A model generated the notes under the pieces. It made no database searches. It was not told where the DNA came from and was given only the letters and a program-made list of their open reading frames with translations. The translations under genes and the position numbers were made by a program. Shown piece after piece: positions 47,937 through 60,596 of a stretch of DNA of 64,000 bases (position 1 is the first letter of the stretch; the number at the start of each line of letters is the position of its first letter). Source of the DNA: Theobroma cacao (lineage: Eukaryota; Streptophyta; Magnoliopsida; Malvales; Malvaceae); the NCBI RefSeq assembly GCF_000208745.1, contig NC_030852.1, positions 33,960,159 to 34,024,158 of the forward strand, written 5' to 3'.

Positions 47937-48925
47937 TTAGAGGGCTCGCCCTTTGACAATGTCAAAGCTCATTTCACTGGGATCAGTCGCTTGCAACTCA
48001 ACTTGAACACCATCCAGCTCTCTTCTGAACCTATCCTTGGAGCTGGCATACAGCATTTTGCTCCTCACTCTCGATGTGTCCGGAGACCTATAGCCATATT
48101 CGTTATTCTTAATATATCCAGAAAAAAAAGGTTTACTGAAAGAGAAGCACTTGTTAGTAGTTATAGTACCATGCAATGAAGAAAATTTTGCTCTTCTGGC
48201 AATTTTCGTCAGTAGTGAAATCGAAGTCATAGACGGCATAACGGCACTCATTAGCAGGCAAACTGGCACTTAAATCGTCATAGCTGTCGCTTGGTCCACC
48301 TAGCTTCTCTACCACAACCTGTTGAATCTTTTCTTCGATTTTGAAGACAATGAACCTGTAGCTTCTCTTTGCCTTTAGCTCCAAGAACTTGCGCTTGCAT
48401 TCATCGTTCACAGCCATTCCCGATGCTGAATTCGCCTGCCCATATGCAAGAGATGTAAGAAACAGCACCAAAAATGTAACATGACCAAGTATTAAGTACT
48501 CTATCCAAAATGAATAAGTTTCTTCTGTCGTGACCCAAAGTACATAGCTCATGGTATTGAAACATAGGTCCAGTACTGTTAAGTTCTGTTGGCCCTTGGA
48601 GAGGCCTCAACCCTAGATCCATATACATTTTATTTCATGCAATGAGATATGTTATGTCTATCTCTTACCACCAACTATAATCTCCATGTATTGTTTGTCA
48701 AGAAACAGAAGCTTTTTGTTGCAACAAGAAAATGATTATGAACTTGTTTGAATTCATGATGTCTGATTAAACAATAGTGGTTGGAGAAACTAATCATAAA
48801 AATTTTAATTCTAATTAATCAGAAACAAAATAACAGTACCATCCTTAATTCCTTATGATTGTCTTTGCGAAATCTGATTCATAAAAAGGAAAGGGAGAGG
48901 GAGAGAGGGATACAGAACATACCAT
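47937..48925 (-). CDS. ADF: Actin-depolymerizing factor (ADF/cofilin)
   Basis: Three minus-strand coding exons: 48923-48925 (the ATG alone), 48170-48435 and 47937-48087; 139 residues, the standard plant ADF length. The protein severs and depolymerises actin filaments in the cytosol. It is one ADF-homology domain: [20 protein letters not shown] with the regulatory Ser6, [71 protein letters not shown] and a final [12 protein letters not shown]. The ATG is followed directly by GTATGT, and a 487-base intron separates it from the Ala codon at 48435; a start codon in its own exon is the known plant ADF gene structure. The TDENCQK and EMSFDI stretches resemble the Arabidopsis ADF7/ADF10 group (pollen and tip-growth types) more than ADF1-4, judged from memory. 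Confidence 0.93.
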
Positions 48926-50432
48926 TTTGCCACCAATGAGAGAGGGGCCTTTTGTGAGAGATGTGAAGCAGTGAAAGGGAGAGGGAGCAAGAGGCTGTAA
49001 TGATGGTTTTGGAGAGTAAAAAGAGAAAATAGATCCTTGTTTTTAGGGGTTATGAGAGGTAGGTTTTAAGGGAGGAGAGAATTTGGAGGACATGGCTATG
49101 ATTATGTCCACAAATGACGTCCCCATGCTTCTGTTCTGTCAAACTTGTGGTATATCCAATTTGTCTTAGAAACCCATTTATGGTCCAGAAGAGAAGTTGT
49201 TACAACTATTTTCCTTTTGAGTCAAATCCAAATTTGGAAAGGTTTGAATGCATTGGCCATAGGAGAAAGAAGATTTCAATCTCATCTCATGGCATGGGGA
49301 CTTTTTCTCTCTCTTGCAAATGTTTTTCCAGATTCAAACATGTGCTTTGGCTTGCTATTTTTGGCTGCAAAAGGAGTTTGAGCATTAAAAAGCCTCGGAA
49401 CAAGGCACTTGGTACGTTGCTGAAGAGTGACAACAATGCCAGACATGACGGGGCAAATTTTGGTGATTTGATGGCCTAACTAAGACTATGGTAACAAAGT
49501 TTTCGCAAAACTATTCTTTATCAGATAATTCCAAGACCATTTCTTCAACTGCTAAATTCCAGGGCAAATTCTTGTACAAGTAGTGGAGAATGGACATGTC
49601 CCAGATCAATATATTTAATGTCCTACACATTCTGGAGGGTCATCCCCTCAAATTTATATAGGTATTCAATACATATTTAGTAAAATATAAGAGCAAAAAT
49701 AGCTATCCAGTGCAGACTATCAAATCGTTTTTTGTAAGAGTCCATATATTCATTTATAAGAGCATCTTGGAGGCCATCGTTGGCAGATTGAGTGTCAAGC
49801 AACCTGATGCAACATTTGAAGAAATTTTGACTAGGTAAGCAAAATGATTGAAGTTTTTGGATTCACCCCAGAAGATGAGACCTCCCCATGAAGCAAAGAG
49901 GAGGATATGTAGTTTGCTTTGTATCCAAGGCTTCTCAGGAATTAGGATCACCATTGCTCACATGATTAAAAACCCTTGGAATTTCTCTTCCAGCTGTCGA
50001 TGTTTATCAGCTTTGATAACCCCTTTCGATCCCACACTGTCAAAGGTCTAACCTTTGTCAGCAGAGGATCACAATTTCACAGAGTAAAATGCAAGTTTCC
50101 AAACAAAAAAGTGATGGTTTCCACTCTCCACTCTCCTCAAAACCTTGTAGCTTCAGTTGCACAATACCCACCCTAGCATGTGCCCTCTCATTCATACTGG
50201 CAAGACCCAAAGCTCAACTGACATAAAAAAAGTTGGCACGATTCTGAGCTTTTGATACTTGGCACAAATTTAGTAGAATCTTATTTTAATATATATTAAC
50301 TTTGGGGATTTTATGTTTTATAAGGTTAAGATAACCAATTTTAAATATTTAAATACCAATTTCTATGATATTTTCTGCTCTAATATAGCTCTATGTGCAT
50401 TTTTCTGTTCAGAGTAATTTACTAACTCTATG

Positions 50433-50446
50433 TGGGCCTGTGGGCC
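50433..50446 (+). promoter_or_regulatory. Two TGGGCC (site II-like) motifs upstream of beta-tubulin
   Basis: TGGGCC occurs at 50433-50438 and again at 50441-50446, about 380 bases upstream of the tubulin ATG. Such site II elements bind TCP factors and are typical of genes active in dividing cells, which suits tubulin. Function here is inferred. Confidence 0.35.
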
Positions 50447-50693
50447 CATTTATTCTCTCTCTCATTCCTTGAGATGCATATAATAATGTAACGTAAAGAA
50501 TCTGGTAAGGCCAGCAGCAACACTCATCCTCTGACTGTCCAATGAAAGAAAGCACGTTATCAACTCCTAACAGTTACTCACCAGCACTGAACCAAAACCC
50601 AATTTCAAAAATTCAAGTTCCCACTCAAACAAAACGTCCGTCACTAACTGACTGTTAAACAGTCTGCCGCCAACTAACGGAAACCGTTAAGTC

Positions 50694-50705
50694 CTCTATA
50701 AAATC
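50694..50705 (+). promoter_or_regulatory. TATA box of beta-tubulin
   Basis: CTCTATAAAATC, followed by a pyrimidine-rich patch (TCTCTCTCAACC), lies about 115-125 bases upstream of the ATG at 50818. This is a classical strong plant core promoter arrangement. Confidence 0.65.
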
Positions 50706-50817
50706 TCTCTCAACCCCATTTCCCCCCATCAAAAAAGTTCACTCAGTTCCGGTTCTTCTGTATTCTTAGGTATATTTTTTGCTTTCCTCTCCAAGTTTCC
50801 GTCACTTTCTCGAGAAA

Positions 50818-53428
50818 ATGAGAGAAATCCTCCATGTCCAAGGTGGCCAATGCGGCAACCAGATAGGTGCCAAGTTCTGGGAAGTCGTCTGCACCGAACA
50901 CGGCATCGACTCAACGGGTAGATACCACGGCGACTCGGAGCTCCAGCTGGAGCGCATCAACGTCTACTACAATGAAGCCAGTTGCGGCCGATTTGTTCCC
51001 CGCGCCATCTTAATGGATCTCGAACCCGGTACCATGGATAGCGTAAGATCTGGTCCGTACGGACAGATTTTCCGACCCGACAACTTCGTTTTCGGACAGT
51101 CCGGAGCCGGAAACAACTGGGCTAAAGGACATTACACGGAAGGGGCCGAACTTATCGACTCGGTTCTCGACGTCGTCAGAAAGGAAGCCGAGAATTGTGA
51201 CTGCTTACAAGGTAATTTTTGCATTTTTTATTCTGTTTAGTTATCACTTTATTTTATTTTAAAAATGGGGTCGTTTGGTTACAGGGTTTCAGGTATGCCA
51301 TTCCTTGGGAGGAGGGACGGGTTCAGGAATGGGAACGTTGTTGATATCCAAGATAAGGGAAGAGTATCCGGATCGAATGATGCTTACATTTTCGGTATTC
51401 CCATCTCCTAAGGTTTCAGATACTGTTGTTGAGCCTTACAACGCGACACTCTCTGTTCATCAGCTGGTGGAAAATGCGGATGAGTGTATGGTTCTTGATA
51501 ATGAAGCTCTCTATGATATCTGCTTCCGTACCCTCAAGCTCACCACTCCAAGTTGTAAGTATTTTTTGGTTTTCTTGCAGTTGAAGTTTGTGTTCATTTG
51601 CTGTTGTGCTAACTGTTGACTTTTTTAAGTTTGTTTGGTTGGGGAGAAATGAGATTGGAACAAATTGGATTTTACAATTATTTTGTTATAAGGTATTTAG
51701 TTTAGTAGTATTGTTTTAGTAACATTTTAGGTATTAGCGTGACATAATCATGTCTTTTTTATTATTAATCAGATTAGAAGGCATGGGTAGTTGTTTGTGA
51801 GTGCGTTTGGTATTTGGGTAGTTGATAATTAAGTCTTGTTTGATGAATCCAACTTTGTCCTTCTAGAATTAGTATTCTATTTACAATCTATTTTCTAGTT
51901 GAAGCCAGGAACAAGCTACTTCTCGTCATGGGGTGACAATCATTACCTCTCCATACGGAACTTGTTGCGTTAGTTTGTGTCTGAATTGTCAATGTCAAGA
52001 TGAGATCCATAACCTTCTCATCAGACTCCACTTTGGGAGGGTTAAACTTAAAACCTGCGAGGTCATACTCATGAATCTTAAATTCTCTTCTCTGTCTCTG
52101 AATACTAATTGCACAAATACAGTTGGGATTCACATGGGTCTCATTTTCTAGACCATTTTATCTAAGGAAGAGATTAGAGTGACATGTATTGGTTTTGCCA
52201 TTTCGGGAATGTCTAGGTAAGGTTTAGTAATTTAATATAGAGTCTGGTACTTATAAGTTAAATTTTATAATAGTAGGATTATATGGTTCATCAATCAGCC
52301 TATGCTTAGTTTATGATAAGTTTGTAATCGATACTACCATTTTAGTGACCCTCTGGGTTAGTACCGTCTTCATTGATGTAAGAGTTATCCATTTGCACGA
52401 ATACAAGGGCGATTTCACATGGGTCTCGCTTTCATAGACTTTGGCCATATAGTTTAGACAGATTAGGTCGGACTGGTTGTAGTATGCTTAAAAAATACCG
52501 TCAGCTATAGTATAATCATTCTCTTTATCAAATGGGGCTTTCTATTTGTCGATCTTGAGTAGTTTAATAGCAGTGTGGTGCATGGTAATGGCCAAAATCT
52601 GTTGTAGTATTTGACATGCGTGTCTAAAGCAGAGCAATTAGTTTTTAAATATTTAAAGAAAAAAGGAAAAGGAAAAAGATTTTGGGTTATCAATTAGTCA
52701 AAACTCATTTCCTACTTTCTGTATGGAAACTAACTTGCAATATTTGATGTTCAGTTGGAGATCTCAACCATCTAATTTCTGCCACTATGAGTGGTGTTAC
52801 ATGCTGCCTTCGCTTCCCTGGTCAGCTAAACTCAGACCTCCGCAAGCTTGCCGTAAACCTCATCCCATTCCCTCGGCTACATTTCTTCATGGTTGGATTT
52901 GCACCTCTCACATCTCGTGGTTCCCAGCAGTACAGAGCCCTCACAGTCCCTGAACTTACTCAGCAAATGTGGGATGCAAAGAACATGATGTGTGCTGCTG
53001 ATCCTCGACATGGTCGATACCTGACAGCATCAGCTGTGTTCCGTGGCAAGATGAGCACAAAAGAGGTGGATGAGCAGATGATCAATGTGCAAAACAAGAA
53101 CTCATCATACTTCGTTGAATGGATTCCAAACAATGTAAAGTCCACTGTTTGTGACATCCCTCCTAACGGCTTGAAGATGGCTTCCACATTTATTGGGAAC
53201 TCTACTTCGATCCAAGAGATGTTCAGGAGGGTCAGTGAGCAATTCACCGCCATGTTCCGCAGGAAGGCTTTCCTGCATTGGTACACTGGAGAGGGAATGG
53301 ATGAGATGGAGTTCACAGAAGCTGAGAGCAACATGAATGATTTGGTCTCAGAGTACCAGCAATACCAGGATGCAACTGCAGATGACGAGTATGAGGACGA
53401 GGAGGAAGAATACGAGGAAGAGACTTAA
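50818..53428 (+). CDS. TUB: Beta-tubulin
   Basis: Three exons: 50818-51211, 51285-51554 and 52755-53428; 445 residues, the standard length. Beta-tubulin pairs with alpha-tubulin to form microtubules and hydrolyses GTP. Visible signatures are the N-terminal MREI (the tetrapeptide used for tubulin mRNA autoregulation in animals), [18 protein letters not shown], the GTP-binding GGGTGSGMG loop, [40 protein letters not shown] and the acidic tail [13 protein letters not shown]. The intron positions are those of other plant beta-tubulins. Intron 1 is short (73 bases), but intron 2 is 1.2 kb and contains an imperfectly duplicated segment. The neighbour on the left is ADF, so two cytoskeletal genes adjoin. 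Confidence 0.98.
52109..52439 (+). repeat. Imperfect direct repeat inside beta-tubulin intron 2
   Basis: Two stretches of about 45-47 bases match in the same orientation. At 52109-52153: TTGCACAAATACAG, a variable step, then CACATGGGTCTC, TTTTCTAGAC. At 52393-52439: TTGCACGAATACAAG, then CACATGGGTCTC, CTTTCATAGAC. They are 284 bases apart. They may be parts of one inserted repeat element or of a local duplication. Confidence 0.6.
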
Positions 53429-54366
53429 AAGAGAATGGAATTGGACTATGCTTGCCCCTTGTTCTTGTAGCCTGTAGGACATTTGGATGTTTTCGTTGTG
53501 CTTTGGAATATTTTTGTGCATGTGGAGTCTGTTGATGCAATGTCGCATTGCCTGTTTATGGTGTTTGTTATCACTTGCTTTGTTAATTTTCTCTTCGACT
53601 TTTTCCCTGCCTCCATAATTTAGTGATTGACAAGAGTGCTTTCTTGTATTGCTGCTTTCTTTTTTATCAGTAATTTCAACAGCCTGTTTCTCGCTCAAAT
53701 TCAACTTACAAAAATTGAAGGCAAATGTTAAGCGAACCCACTTTTAGAATATTGTCAACTTGCAGCTATTGGTTTTGTAACATCGTTAATTGATTATAAA
53801 CATGGCGGCAGTGGGTAGACCTTGGAGGCAGCACACATCTAATAATAAGCCATTGCACTTAAAGAAGATAGAACAAATACGGAAATTCCAATCAGACATC
53901 ACAAGTTTCAAGCATAGGTTATAATATTGCCAATATTCACATTCGAACTTCACTTGGACCATAGTTTGAACATAAGTCTCAAATCTTTACGGCATAGGCT
54001 CTTTCCTAGCTTTTGCTGGGTCTAGTGTTCATAAACTGATCGATTGCAGGTAGAAAATATGATTATGGCCCTTGAGGGTTGAGGCTCTGGGTAATACATA
54101 TCTTAAACTAGCAATTCCCCATGTTTTTTTCCATGCTTTAAAAGCACAGAGAGAGTCTCAAGTCCTATGATTCGCAATACCTTCAAAAAACGTTTTGCAT
54201 AGAATAGTTAAGCAATGTTCTTTATAGCCAAGCAGAGAGTAAGCAGAACAACAACACAAAAGGAAATTCTTCAAGGGATTAATTGGATTTTATATCAGCA
54301 TTAAGAGACCGAGCTCAATTTGAAGGGAAAGAAAATGTTTACGTTGGAGCAGTAACAAATTAACTT
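53429..54366. other. Convergent 3' spacer between beta-tubulin and serine racemase
   Basis: 3' UTRs of the two convergent genes. No other gene or element is seen. Confidence 0.45.
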
Positions 54367-56063
54367 TCATTTTCTAAATGAACTCCACAGCTTTTCAAGA
54401 TCTACATTACCTCCAGAAAGTATAATTCCTATTTGGTTGCAATCCTTCCAGGCAGGGTTGTTCCTGAAACTATCGGATAAGACAGCAGCAAGGCCTATGG
54501 CTCCACTCGGTTCAACTGCAACTTTAAGAATCTCATAGCAGAGTCTCATTGCTTCTATTATCTCCGTATCATCCACAGTTATAATGTCGTCAACAAAATC
54601 TCGTACAATGGGCCTAATCAATCAGAAGGCATAGAATGAGGAACTTAAAGCAAGAGACAAACTGAAAGTTATAGACAAACAAGTAAATATAGTTCCTAAA
54701 AGCTAACGAGCAGTGATTGTGCTGACAGTGTGCCATATATAAGCAAACATGAGGAAAGAATGGATACACAAGTAACTATGTAGTGCAGTAATTGAGAAAA
54801 GAAAACATCTACAAACTAGGATACAATCTTAACACAACAATAAGACACCATGGAATGGCCTTTACCAGGTGAGTTCACCAAGGAAAGCTCTCAGCCCATC
54901 AGCTACCGTATTTGTTTCAGGTAAGGTTACAATTCTACCAGCTGCTTTTGATTGAGCTGCATCATTAGCTCCCTTTGGTTCAGCAGCCAAAACTCGAATG
55001 GCAGGATTGATGGACTTGGCAGCCAATGCCACCCCTGATATCAAGCCGCCTCCTGCAAATTTTCAATATTTATTTCTGTTTGACAAAAAAAAGGACCAAA
55101 ACGTTGAAAATTGACAAAAGATGATGATGCAGGACAAAAAACCATTAAATTGACAAGAGAAAGTAGCAACACAAACCACTTATGGGAACTATTATAGTGT
55201 CTATCTCAGGGGCTTGCTCCAAAAGCTCAAGGGATATGGTACCCTGCCCACTGAAAAAGCAGTCCAAGTCATCTAATTCACTGATATTACATCAAATTAT
55301 AACATTCAAAGCTTAGAAACACAGGAGAAAAATATATAGAAATGTTAAGTATACTACCTTATAATTCGCCCATCATTATACGGATGTATGAGTACAGCCC
55401 CAGTTTCTTGCAACACTTTGGTTGCAGTTTTCTCCCTTGAAGGCACTGTTGCGTCACTCCATATAACCTGACCACCATAACGCACAACATTCTGAACTTT
55501 GCATTGTGGAGCATTTTTTGGTATAACTATATGTGCAGGGATCCCGCGTAACTTTGCAGCCAATGCCAATGCTGCAGCATGGTTACCACTAATTTTGGGG
55601 AATGCAATTAGGTATGTTCCAATAAAATTTATAAGGGGAAAGAAACAATTCAAGATTATTGATGAAGGGGTACAGATGGGCTTAAAGTACACCTGCTATG
55701 TGTTACAACCCCTTTAGCTGCCTGATGGTCATCAAGTGAAAATACAGCATTGCAAGCACCTCTGAATTTGAATGCTCCCCTGTAAAGCAACATAAAGGAG
55801 AGTCTTAATTAGGATAGACAAATACTCGAGTGTTTGCAAACATCAGCAAGAATAAATCAAGTAACAATGATTACCATTTACCATTAATTAGTTTCTCACC
55901 CCTTTTGGAAACATTCACACTTAAAGAATAACCTCCTTCCAGAAATAGCATCTAGAGACTCCGAGGTCATGACTGGAGTTTTGTGTATGAATGAATTGAT
56001 GCGTGCTTGTGCTTCTCTGATGGAGGAGAGATCAGCAGCATACTTCCCTTTGTTCACTTCCAT
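54367..56063 (-). CDS. SR: Serine racemase (PLP-dependent)
   Basis: Six minus-strand exons: 55900-56063, 55693-55779, 55358-55588, 55177-55250, 54866-55052, 54367-54613; 329 residues. It is a fold-type II pyridoxal-phosphate enzyme that interconverts L- and D-serine and also dehydrates serine to pyruvate. The PLP lysine is Lys59 in KGGAFKFRGA. SSGNHAAAL (residues 83-91) is the phosphate/substrate loop, with Ser84 at the position used as the re-face base in mammalian serine racemase. VPISGGGLISG is the glycine-rich PLP phosphate-binding turn; VAVEPSGAIGLAA and IGIILSGGNVDLEKL close the fold. Ser84 and overall length favour racemase over the related threonine deaminases, which carry a C-terminal regulatory domain missing here. 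No transit peptide is seen, so it is probably cytosolic. Confidence 0.92.
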
Positions 56064-58109
56064 CTTTATGCAACCGAATTAAATACTTCAACTGCAAATT
56101 GGATGGAACACAAACAGTTCAAACAATTTCAAAAACTATTTCTAACTTTCATAACAAAAGCATTTTAGGATCTACAACCACGAAAGACACGTACCTGTCT
56201 GTATAACTGTAGTCTAGCTGAGCACCGCCCAACTAACAACTGGACTGTAATCATAGAATCAACCAATCAAACCAAGCTATATTAAGTAATAGGATTCAAA
56301 TTAGATTAGGTCAGTGAAAAATGACCATCTGGGTATGAAAAAATGGCTCATGTTACTTGGATTCCGTCACTGTTAAATGGGTCTAGTGTGCTTCCAAAGG
56401 AAAGGTGAAGAATGAATCGATAAGCATAAAGAAGAGAAGATGAAGAACCTTAACGACTTACAGAATACTTATAACTTTCAGAACGATATTTTTGACTACT
56501 GTGTTTCCCACTTCTTCTGCCTCAGAGGTTGTATACCGGTGAGTTTGTGAGCAAATGCTGAAACAGAAGAGTCAACGAGAAATGGAATCTACCACCCTAC
56601 GACGCCGCTTTTGTTGAGATTTGGTTCTAGATATTGATTCACTTCCAAAATCCCTGCACAGGGTTTATCCCCTGTTACTTTGTCAACTAGATCAGCTTCA
56701 AACAATTTATTCCATTTTCACTATACCCTCTTTTATTTGGTAAACCCCCGTCTGGGAGTATGGCAAGGTCTAAGCCCATGTTGGTTTTTGCCCTCCTAAC
56801 GGAATAAAGAAAGAAGATATTAACAACCAAGTACTGACAACGTAAGAATCTTAACAAAACCAATGTACAAAGTATATGTAAATAGCCAACTCCGTTGGTA
56901 CATTGTTTAACCAACATTGACGCTGAGACAAGGTGAAAGAGCCCACAACTCAAGCCTTGTTGAGCTTTTTAACTTGAGGTTTAACCTCCTCTAAAACCCC
57001 CAATAATTGAGAGGAAATTGAAAAACCATACATAAAAATAGGAACTATCTAGAGATAGTTCCAAACTGAAGTTAGGAGTGGATGAAAGTGACTCAAGGGT
57101 ACCATGGCACTGGGAAAACACAGGCTAATGATGTCTTCAACTTTGCTGTTCTCGAATCTCGGCCCATTGTAACGCAGCCCTACCTCTTGATTCACTCAGG
57201 TTCAATATTCTCAAGTCAGACTCCCACGGGTGAGCATTGAAATACTACTTCCCTTTAATGGCTGCTACATCTAACTTTGACAGAGCAAACAGACTGCTCA
57301 ATCCACGGAACAAGGCATGACCCAAGTGTTGCACAGCAGCCCAGACCACACTACTAAAATCAAGCATGTCAATGGCAGCACATGTAAGTTCCCCTCAAAG
57401 TAAATGGTTTCTTCCACCTGTTTTTTTATCATCAATTTTCCTCTATTGACTCTGACCAAAATGTTGTGGTAAATCAACTAGATAAAACACTTGCAGTCTT
57501 GCACCCATAGACACAGATTTTAACATGTTGATGATGGAGTTAATTTAAAATAGGATGTAAACATATAGAGACATAACCAACTCAATTCTTAATATGTGTA
57601 CTCCAAGCATTGCTGTATGTCTCGAGATTGATTCAGGTACTAAAAGATTTCAAAAAGAGAAAAAAGACATGCATCAGTTCTTTGTTAGTTGATTTGTATT
57701 GTCAACTACCGCTTTGATGTCCTCTTGCCGAAATGGGAACGTCTCTCCATGATTTATATGGTTACATAAAGCTTTCCAGGGAAAGAAAAATTATTGCAGG
57801 AACTACATATATAGTATTTCAGTTGAAGTAAGTGGAGGTAATTGTAGGTGATGATGAAACCACAGGGGTGTTCCATTAAAGAAAAAAGGAATATATCAAA
57901 GTATTTGTTTAACTGTGGACATCTAAATAATTTGAGATCAGAATTACATGTCATCTGTCTGTTCTAATAATCAACTTTAACTCCAATAAGAAAAGGAAAA
58001 AGAAAACTACAGCCACTTAACTCTGTAACTACGTAACCTCGCCCTTGCCCAACAGGCAAAGCTCCAAAGAAGTTCGAAGCAAACGATAAATGTAGGGAGC
58101 ATTGCTGAA
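56064..58109. other. Spacer between serine racemase and AAE3
   Basis: The serine racemase promoter and 5' UTR lie at the left and the AAE3 3' UTR at the right. The segment at about 57060-57330 has higher GC and partly open frames (for example a plus frame with VFNFAVLESRPIVTQPYLL) but no family I recognise, and no start or splice sites that make a gene. Confidence 0.4.
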
Positions 58110-60403
58110 TTAAGCTCCGAATTTGGGAACTTTGGCAGCAGACATTTGAGACAAAAAATGCTCTGCTACAATCCGCCGTTGGATTTTCCCAGTAGCAGTT
58201 TTTGGCAAGGAATCAGTGATGAAAACCTTCTTGGGGACTTTGAAACTTGCAAGGTTCTTCTTGCAATATTGCGAAATTTCAGCCTCCTCCAAGTTTACTC
58301 CTTCCCTTGGGATCACTGCACAATTTATCTACATTTGAAAGAAACAGAGAGAAATGTTAGACATTAAGACAAACAGCTAATAATTCAATATCACAACCAT
58401 AAATGTTTTTCTACACAGCGTTTTGGCACACGAGAGAGATGATTTCTTACCTCTTCGCCATATTTCTCATCTGGGACACCAAAGGCAACTGCTTGTGCAA
58501 CATTAGGATGAGACAATAGCACTGCATCCACTTCAATTGGTGATATTTTCTCACCTGAACATTATCAGACCAAACATCACATTAACATTCTGACATACAT
58601 TTGTTAAGACGATGTTTTAAGGACTATGCACGCATTTAATGTAACAATCGATTCTAAATATAGAAACGTTTATGTAATGCATGATTAGAATGGTCAGCAC
58701 AAAATGCATACCTCCACGATTGATGAGCTCCTTGATCCGACCCACGAGATGCAAGTATCCATCGGAATCGAAAAACCCGATATCCCCAGTGTGGAACCAA
58801 CCAAATAGAAAAGCTGATTTATTAGCCTCAGGATTGTTCTTATAACCCTTTGTCACATTCAATCCCCTAATGCAAACCTCCCCATTAGCATTAGGTGGCT
58901 GAATTTCCCCTTGTTCATTCAAAATAGCCATTTCTTGCCCAACCGGCTTCCCAACAGAGCCGGCCTTGTGCGGGCCACATTCGGGTAACGGGTTTGAAGC
59001 CATGAGATGAGATGCCTCCGTCATGGCGTAAGCCTCTAGCACTGGTGCGTCAAATGCCGCCTCTAGCCGAGCCAATACACTAGGCGCCAACGATGCGCTG
59101 CAGCTCCTAATAAACCTCAGCTTGGGGTAAGCCGGCTCGGGCTTGCTCTCGTGGCGATCCAATATGATCTGGTGTATCGTGGGGACAGCAGTGTACCACG
59201 TGGCATTATACTTAATCACGTCCGTCCAAAATGTAGAAGCCGAGAATCTCCCAGCGGCTGGGAGAGCCACGGCGGCTCCGGAAATGAGTGAACTCAGTAA
59301 GCCAGCTAACAAGCCATGCACGTGGAATAACGGGAGGACAATGACGGTCGAGTCAGACTCAGTGAGTTTATAAACCGATTTAATGTTCAAAGTAGAGGTG
59401 GCTAGATTGAGCTGAGTCAGAGGGACACCCTTGGGGCGGCTGGTGGTCCCGGAAGTGTGGAGAAAAAGTGAGACGTCAGCAGGGTCGTTAACTAGTTGGT
59501 GGACTGAGTCAAGATGTGAATCGGGGTTCGAGGAGAGAGCTACTTTAGAATTTTCGTCTTGGAGAGTGGCGGACACGTGGGGGATGTTGAGCTTGGAAGC
59601 GGCAGCTTGAGCCGACTTGATGCCTTGGGCTGGGACTAACAAAAGTTTGGATTGTGAGTCAGAAAGGTAGAACTCGAATTCTTCCGTGGTGTAAGCCGAG
59701 TTTAACGGCGCCGCAGTCGCTCGACAGCGAATTACAGCCAAGAACATTATCACAAACTGTAAAAAAACAAAAAAAAATAAAATAAAAGAATTGTTATTTA
59801 TTTAATAACAATTAAACAAGACAGCTCCCAGGCGATGTTTGGCAGCTTTGTAAATTGTGACGGAAGCAAACAAGAAAAAACTCATCACCCCAAAATAAAA
59901 AACATATCAAATTTTAATTTTTCTAACCTAATGCTCATAGACAATGACATTTTATAAATTTTGACGAAAAAAAAGTTCAACATAAAGACGGAGACATTTT
60001 GTTAACTTTTACAAGTTCCTAAAATCTATGGAGAAAAAGCCTTGGCTTTTTGTTTGGTTACAGAGGAATGGGAGGGAAATTGAAGGAAAATTATGTTTTT
60101 ACTTTATTTTTGATAATTTCTTCTCTCTATTTTCTCATCAAAATAAATAGAATCTAATGTTTTAGACAAGATTTGATTGATGAAACGTAAAAAAATACAA
60201 ACCTCGACGGTGTTCGGGAAAGAAAGAGCGACGACATCGCCGGGCTTGATGCCGGAGGCGATGAGGAGAGAGGCGGCGTGATCGATGAGTTGTTGCAATT
60301 GAGCATGTGTCAAATCGAATTTACCGGAAACGGATAAAGCTCTCCTGCTCGGGAACTCCGTCGCAGCCTTCTTCATTAACCCTGTCAAAGTTACACTCTC
60401 CAT
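58110..60403 (-). CDS. AAE3: Oxalyl-CoA synthetase (acyl-activating enzyme 3)
   Basis: Four minus-strand exons: 60203-60403, 58712-59756, 58451-58554, 58110-58328; 522 residues. It is an ANL-superfamily adenylate-forming ligase. AAE3-type enzymes convert oxalate, ATP and CoA to oxalyl-CoA, the first step of cytosolic oxalate breakdown. The P-loop LHTSGTTSRPKGV lies at about 167-178. Other core motifs are LPLFHVHGLLAGLLS, the AYAMTEASH A5 motif, GWFHTGDIGFFD and the hinge VGRIKELINRGGEKISP, then KTATGKIQRR with the C-domain catalytic lysine. The N-terminus (MESVTLTGLMKKAATEFPSRRALS) and length fit AAE3 rather than 4-coumarate-CoA ligases, which have different substrate-pocket motifs; a related peroxisomal ligase is less likely because the C-terminus (KVPKFGA) is not a PTS1. 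Exon 2 carries most of the N-domain. Confidence 0.9.
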
Positions 60404-60522
60404 TTTCTCAACAACCGAATGAACAAAATGAAATCAAAAGAATTTTTTTTTTCGTATCAAAATTCGTGGAAAAGATGAAATATTTGTCCAGGGTTTGAGA
60501 GGAAGGGGTTGGGCAGAGAGAG

Positions 60523-60529
60523 TTATAAA
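60523..60529 (-). promoter_or_regulatory. Probable TATA box of AAE3
   Basis: TTTATAA on the minus strand lies about 120 bases upstream of the AAE3 ATG. It is directly preceded by AAACCC and followed by a CT-rich patch. Position and context fit a core promoter. Confidence 0.5.
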
Positions 60530-60596
60530 GGGTTTTGGAGTCATGGACAGAGGAGGGGACGTTTCGGTGGAGGTTTCGAGCAGGGGAGGTCGAAAG

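Larger units (their letters stand above)
48926..50817. other. Divergent spacer between ADF and beta-tubulin
   Basis: Holds the ADF promoter, an unidentified middle stretch, and the tubulin promoter. The plus frame at 49114-49479 and short frames around 49750-50180 have protein-like composition in places but contain stops and match no family I know; they may be eroded repeat DNA. Confidence 0.4.

Noticed and set aside
49114..49479. 121-residue plus-strand frame in the ADF promoter side
   Set aside because: No recognisable domain, and it overlaps regulatory DNA; perhaps eroded repeat but unsupported.
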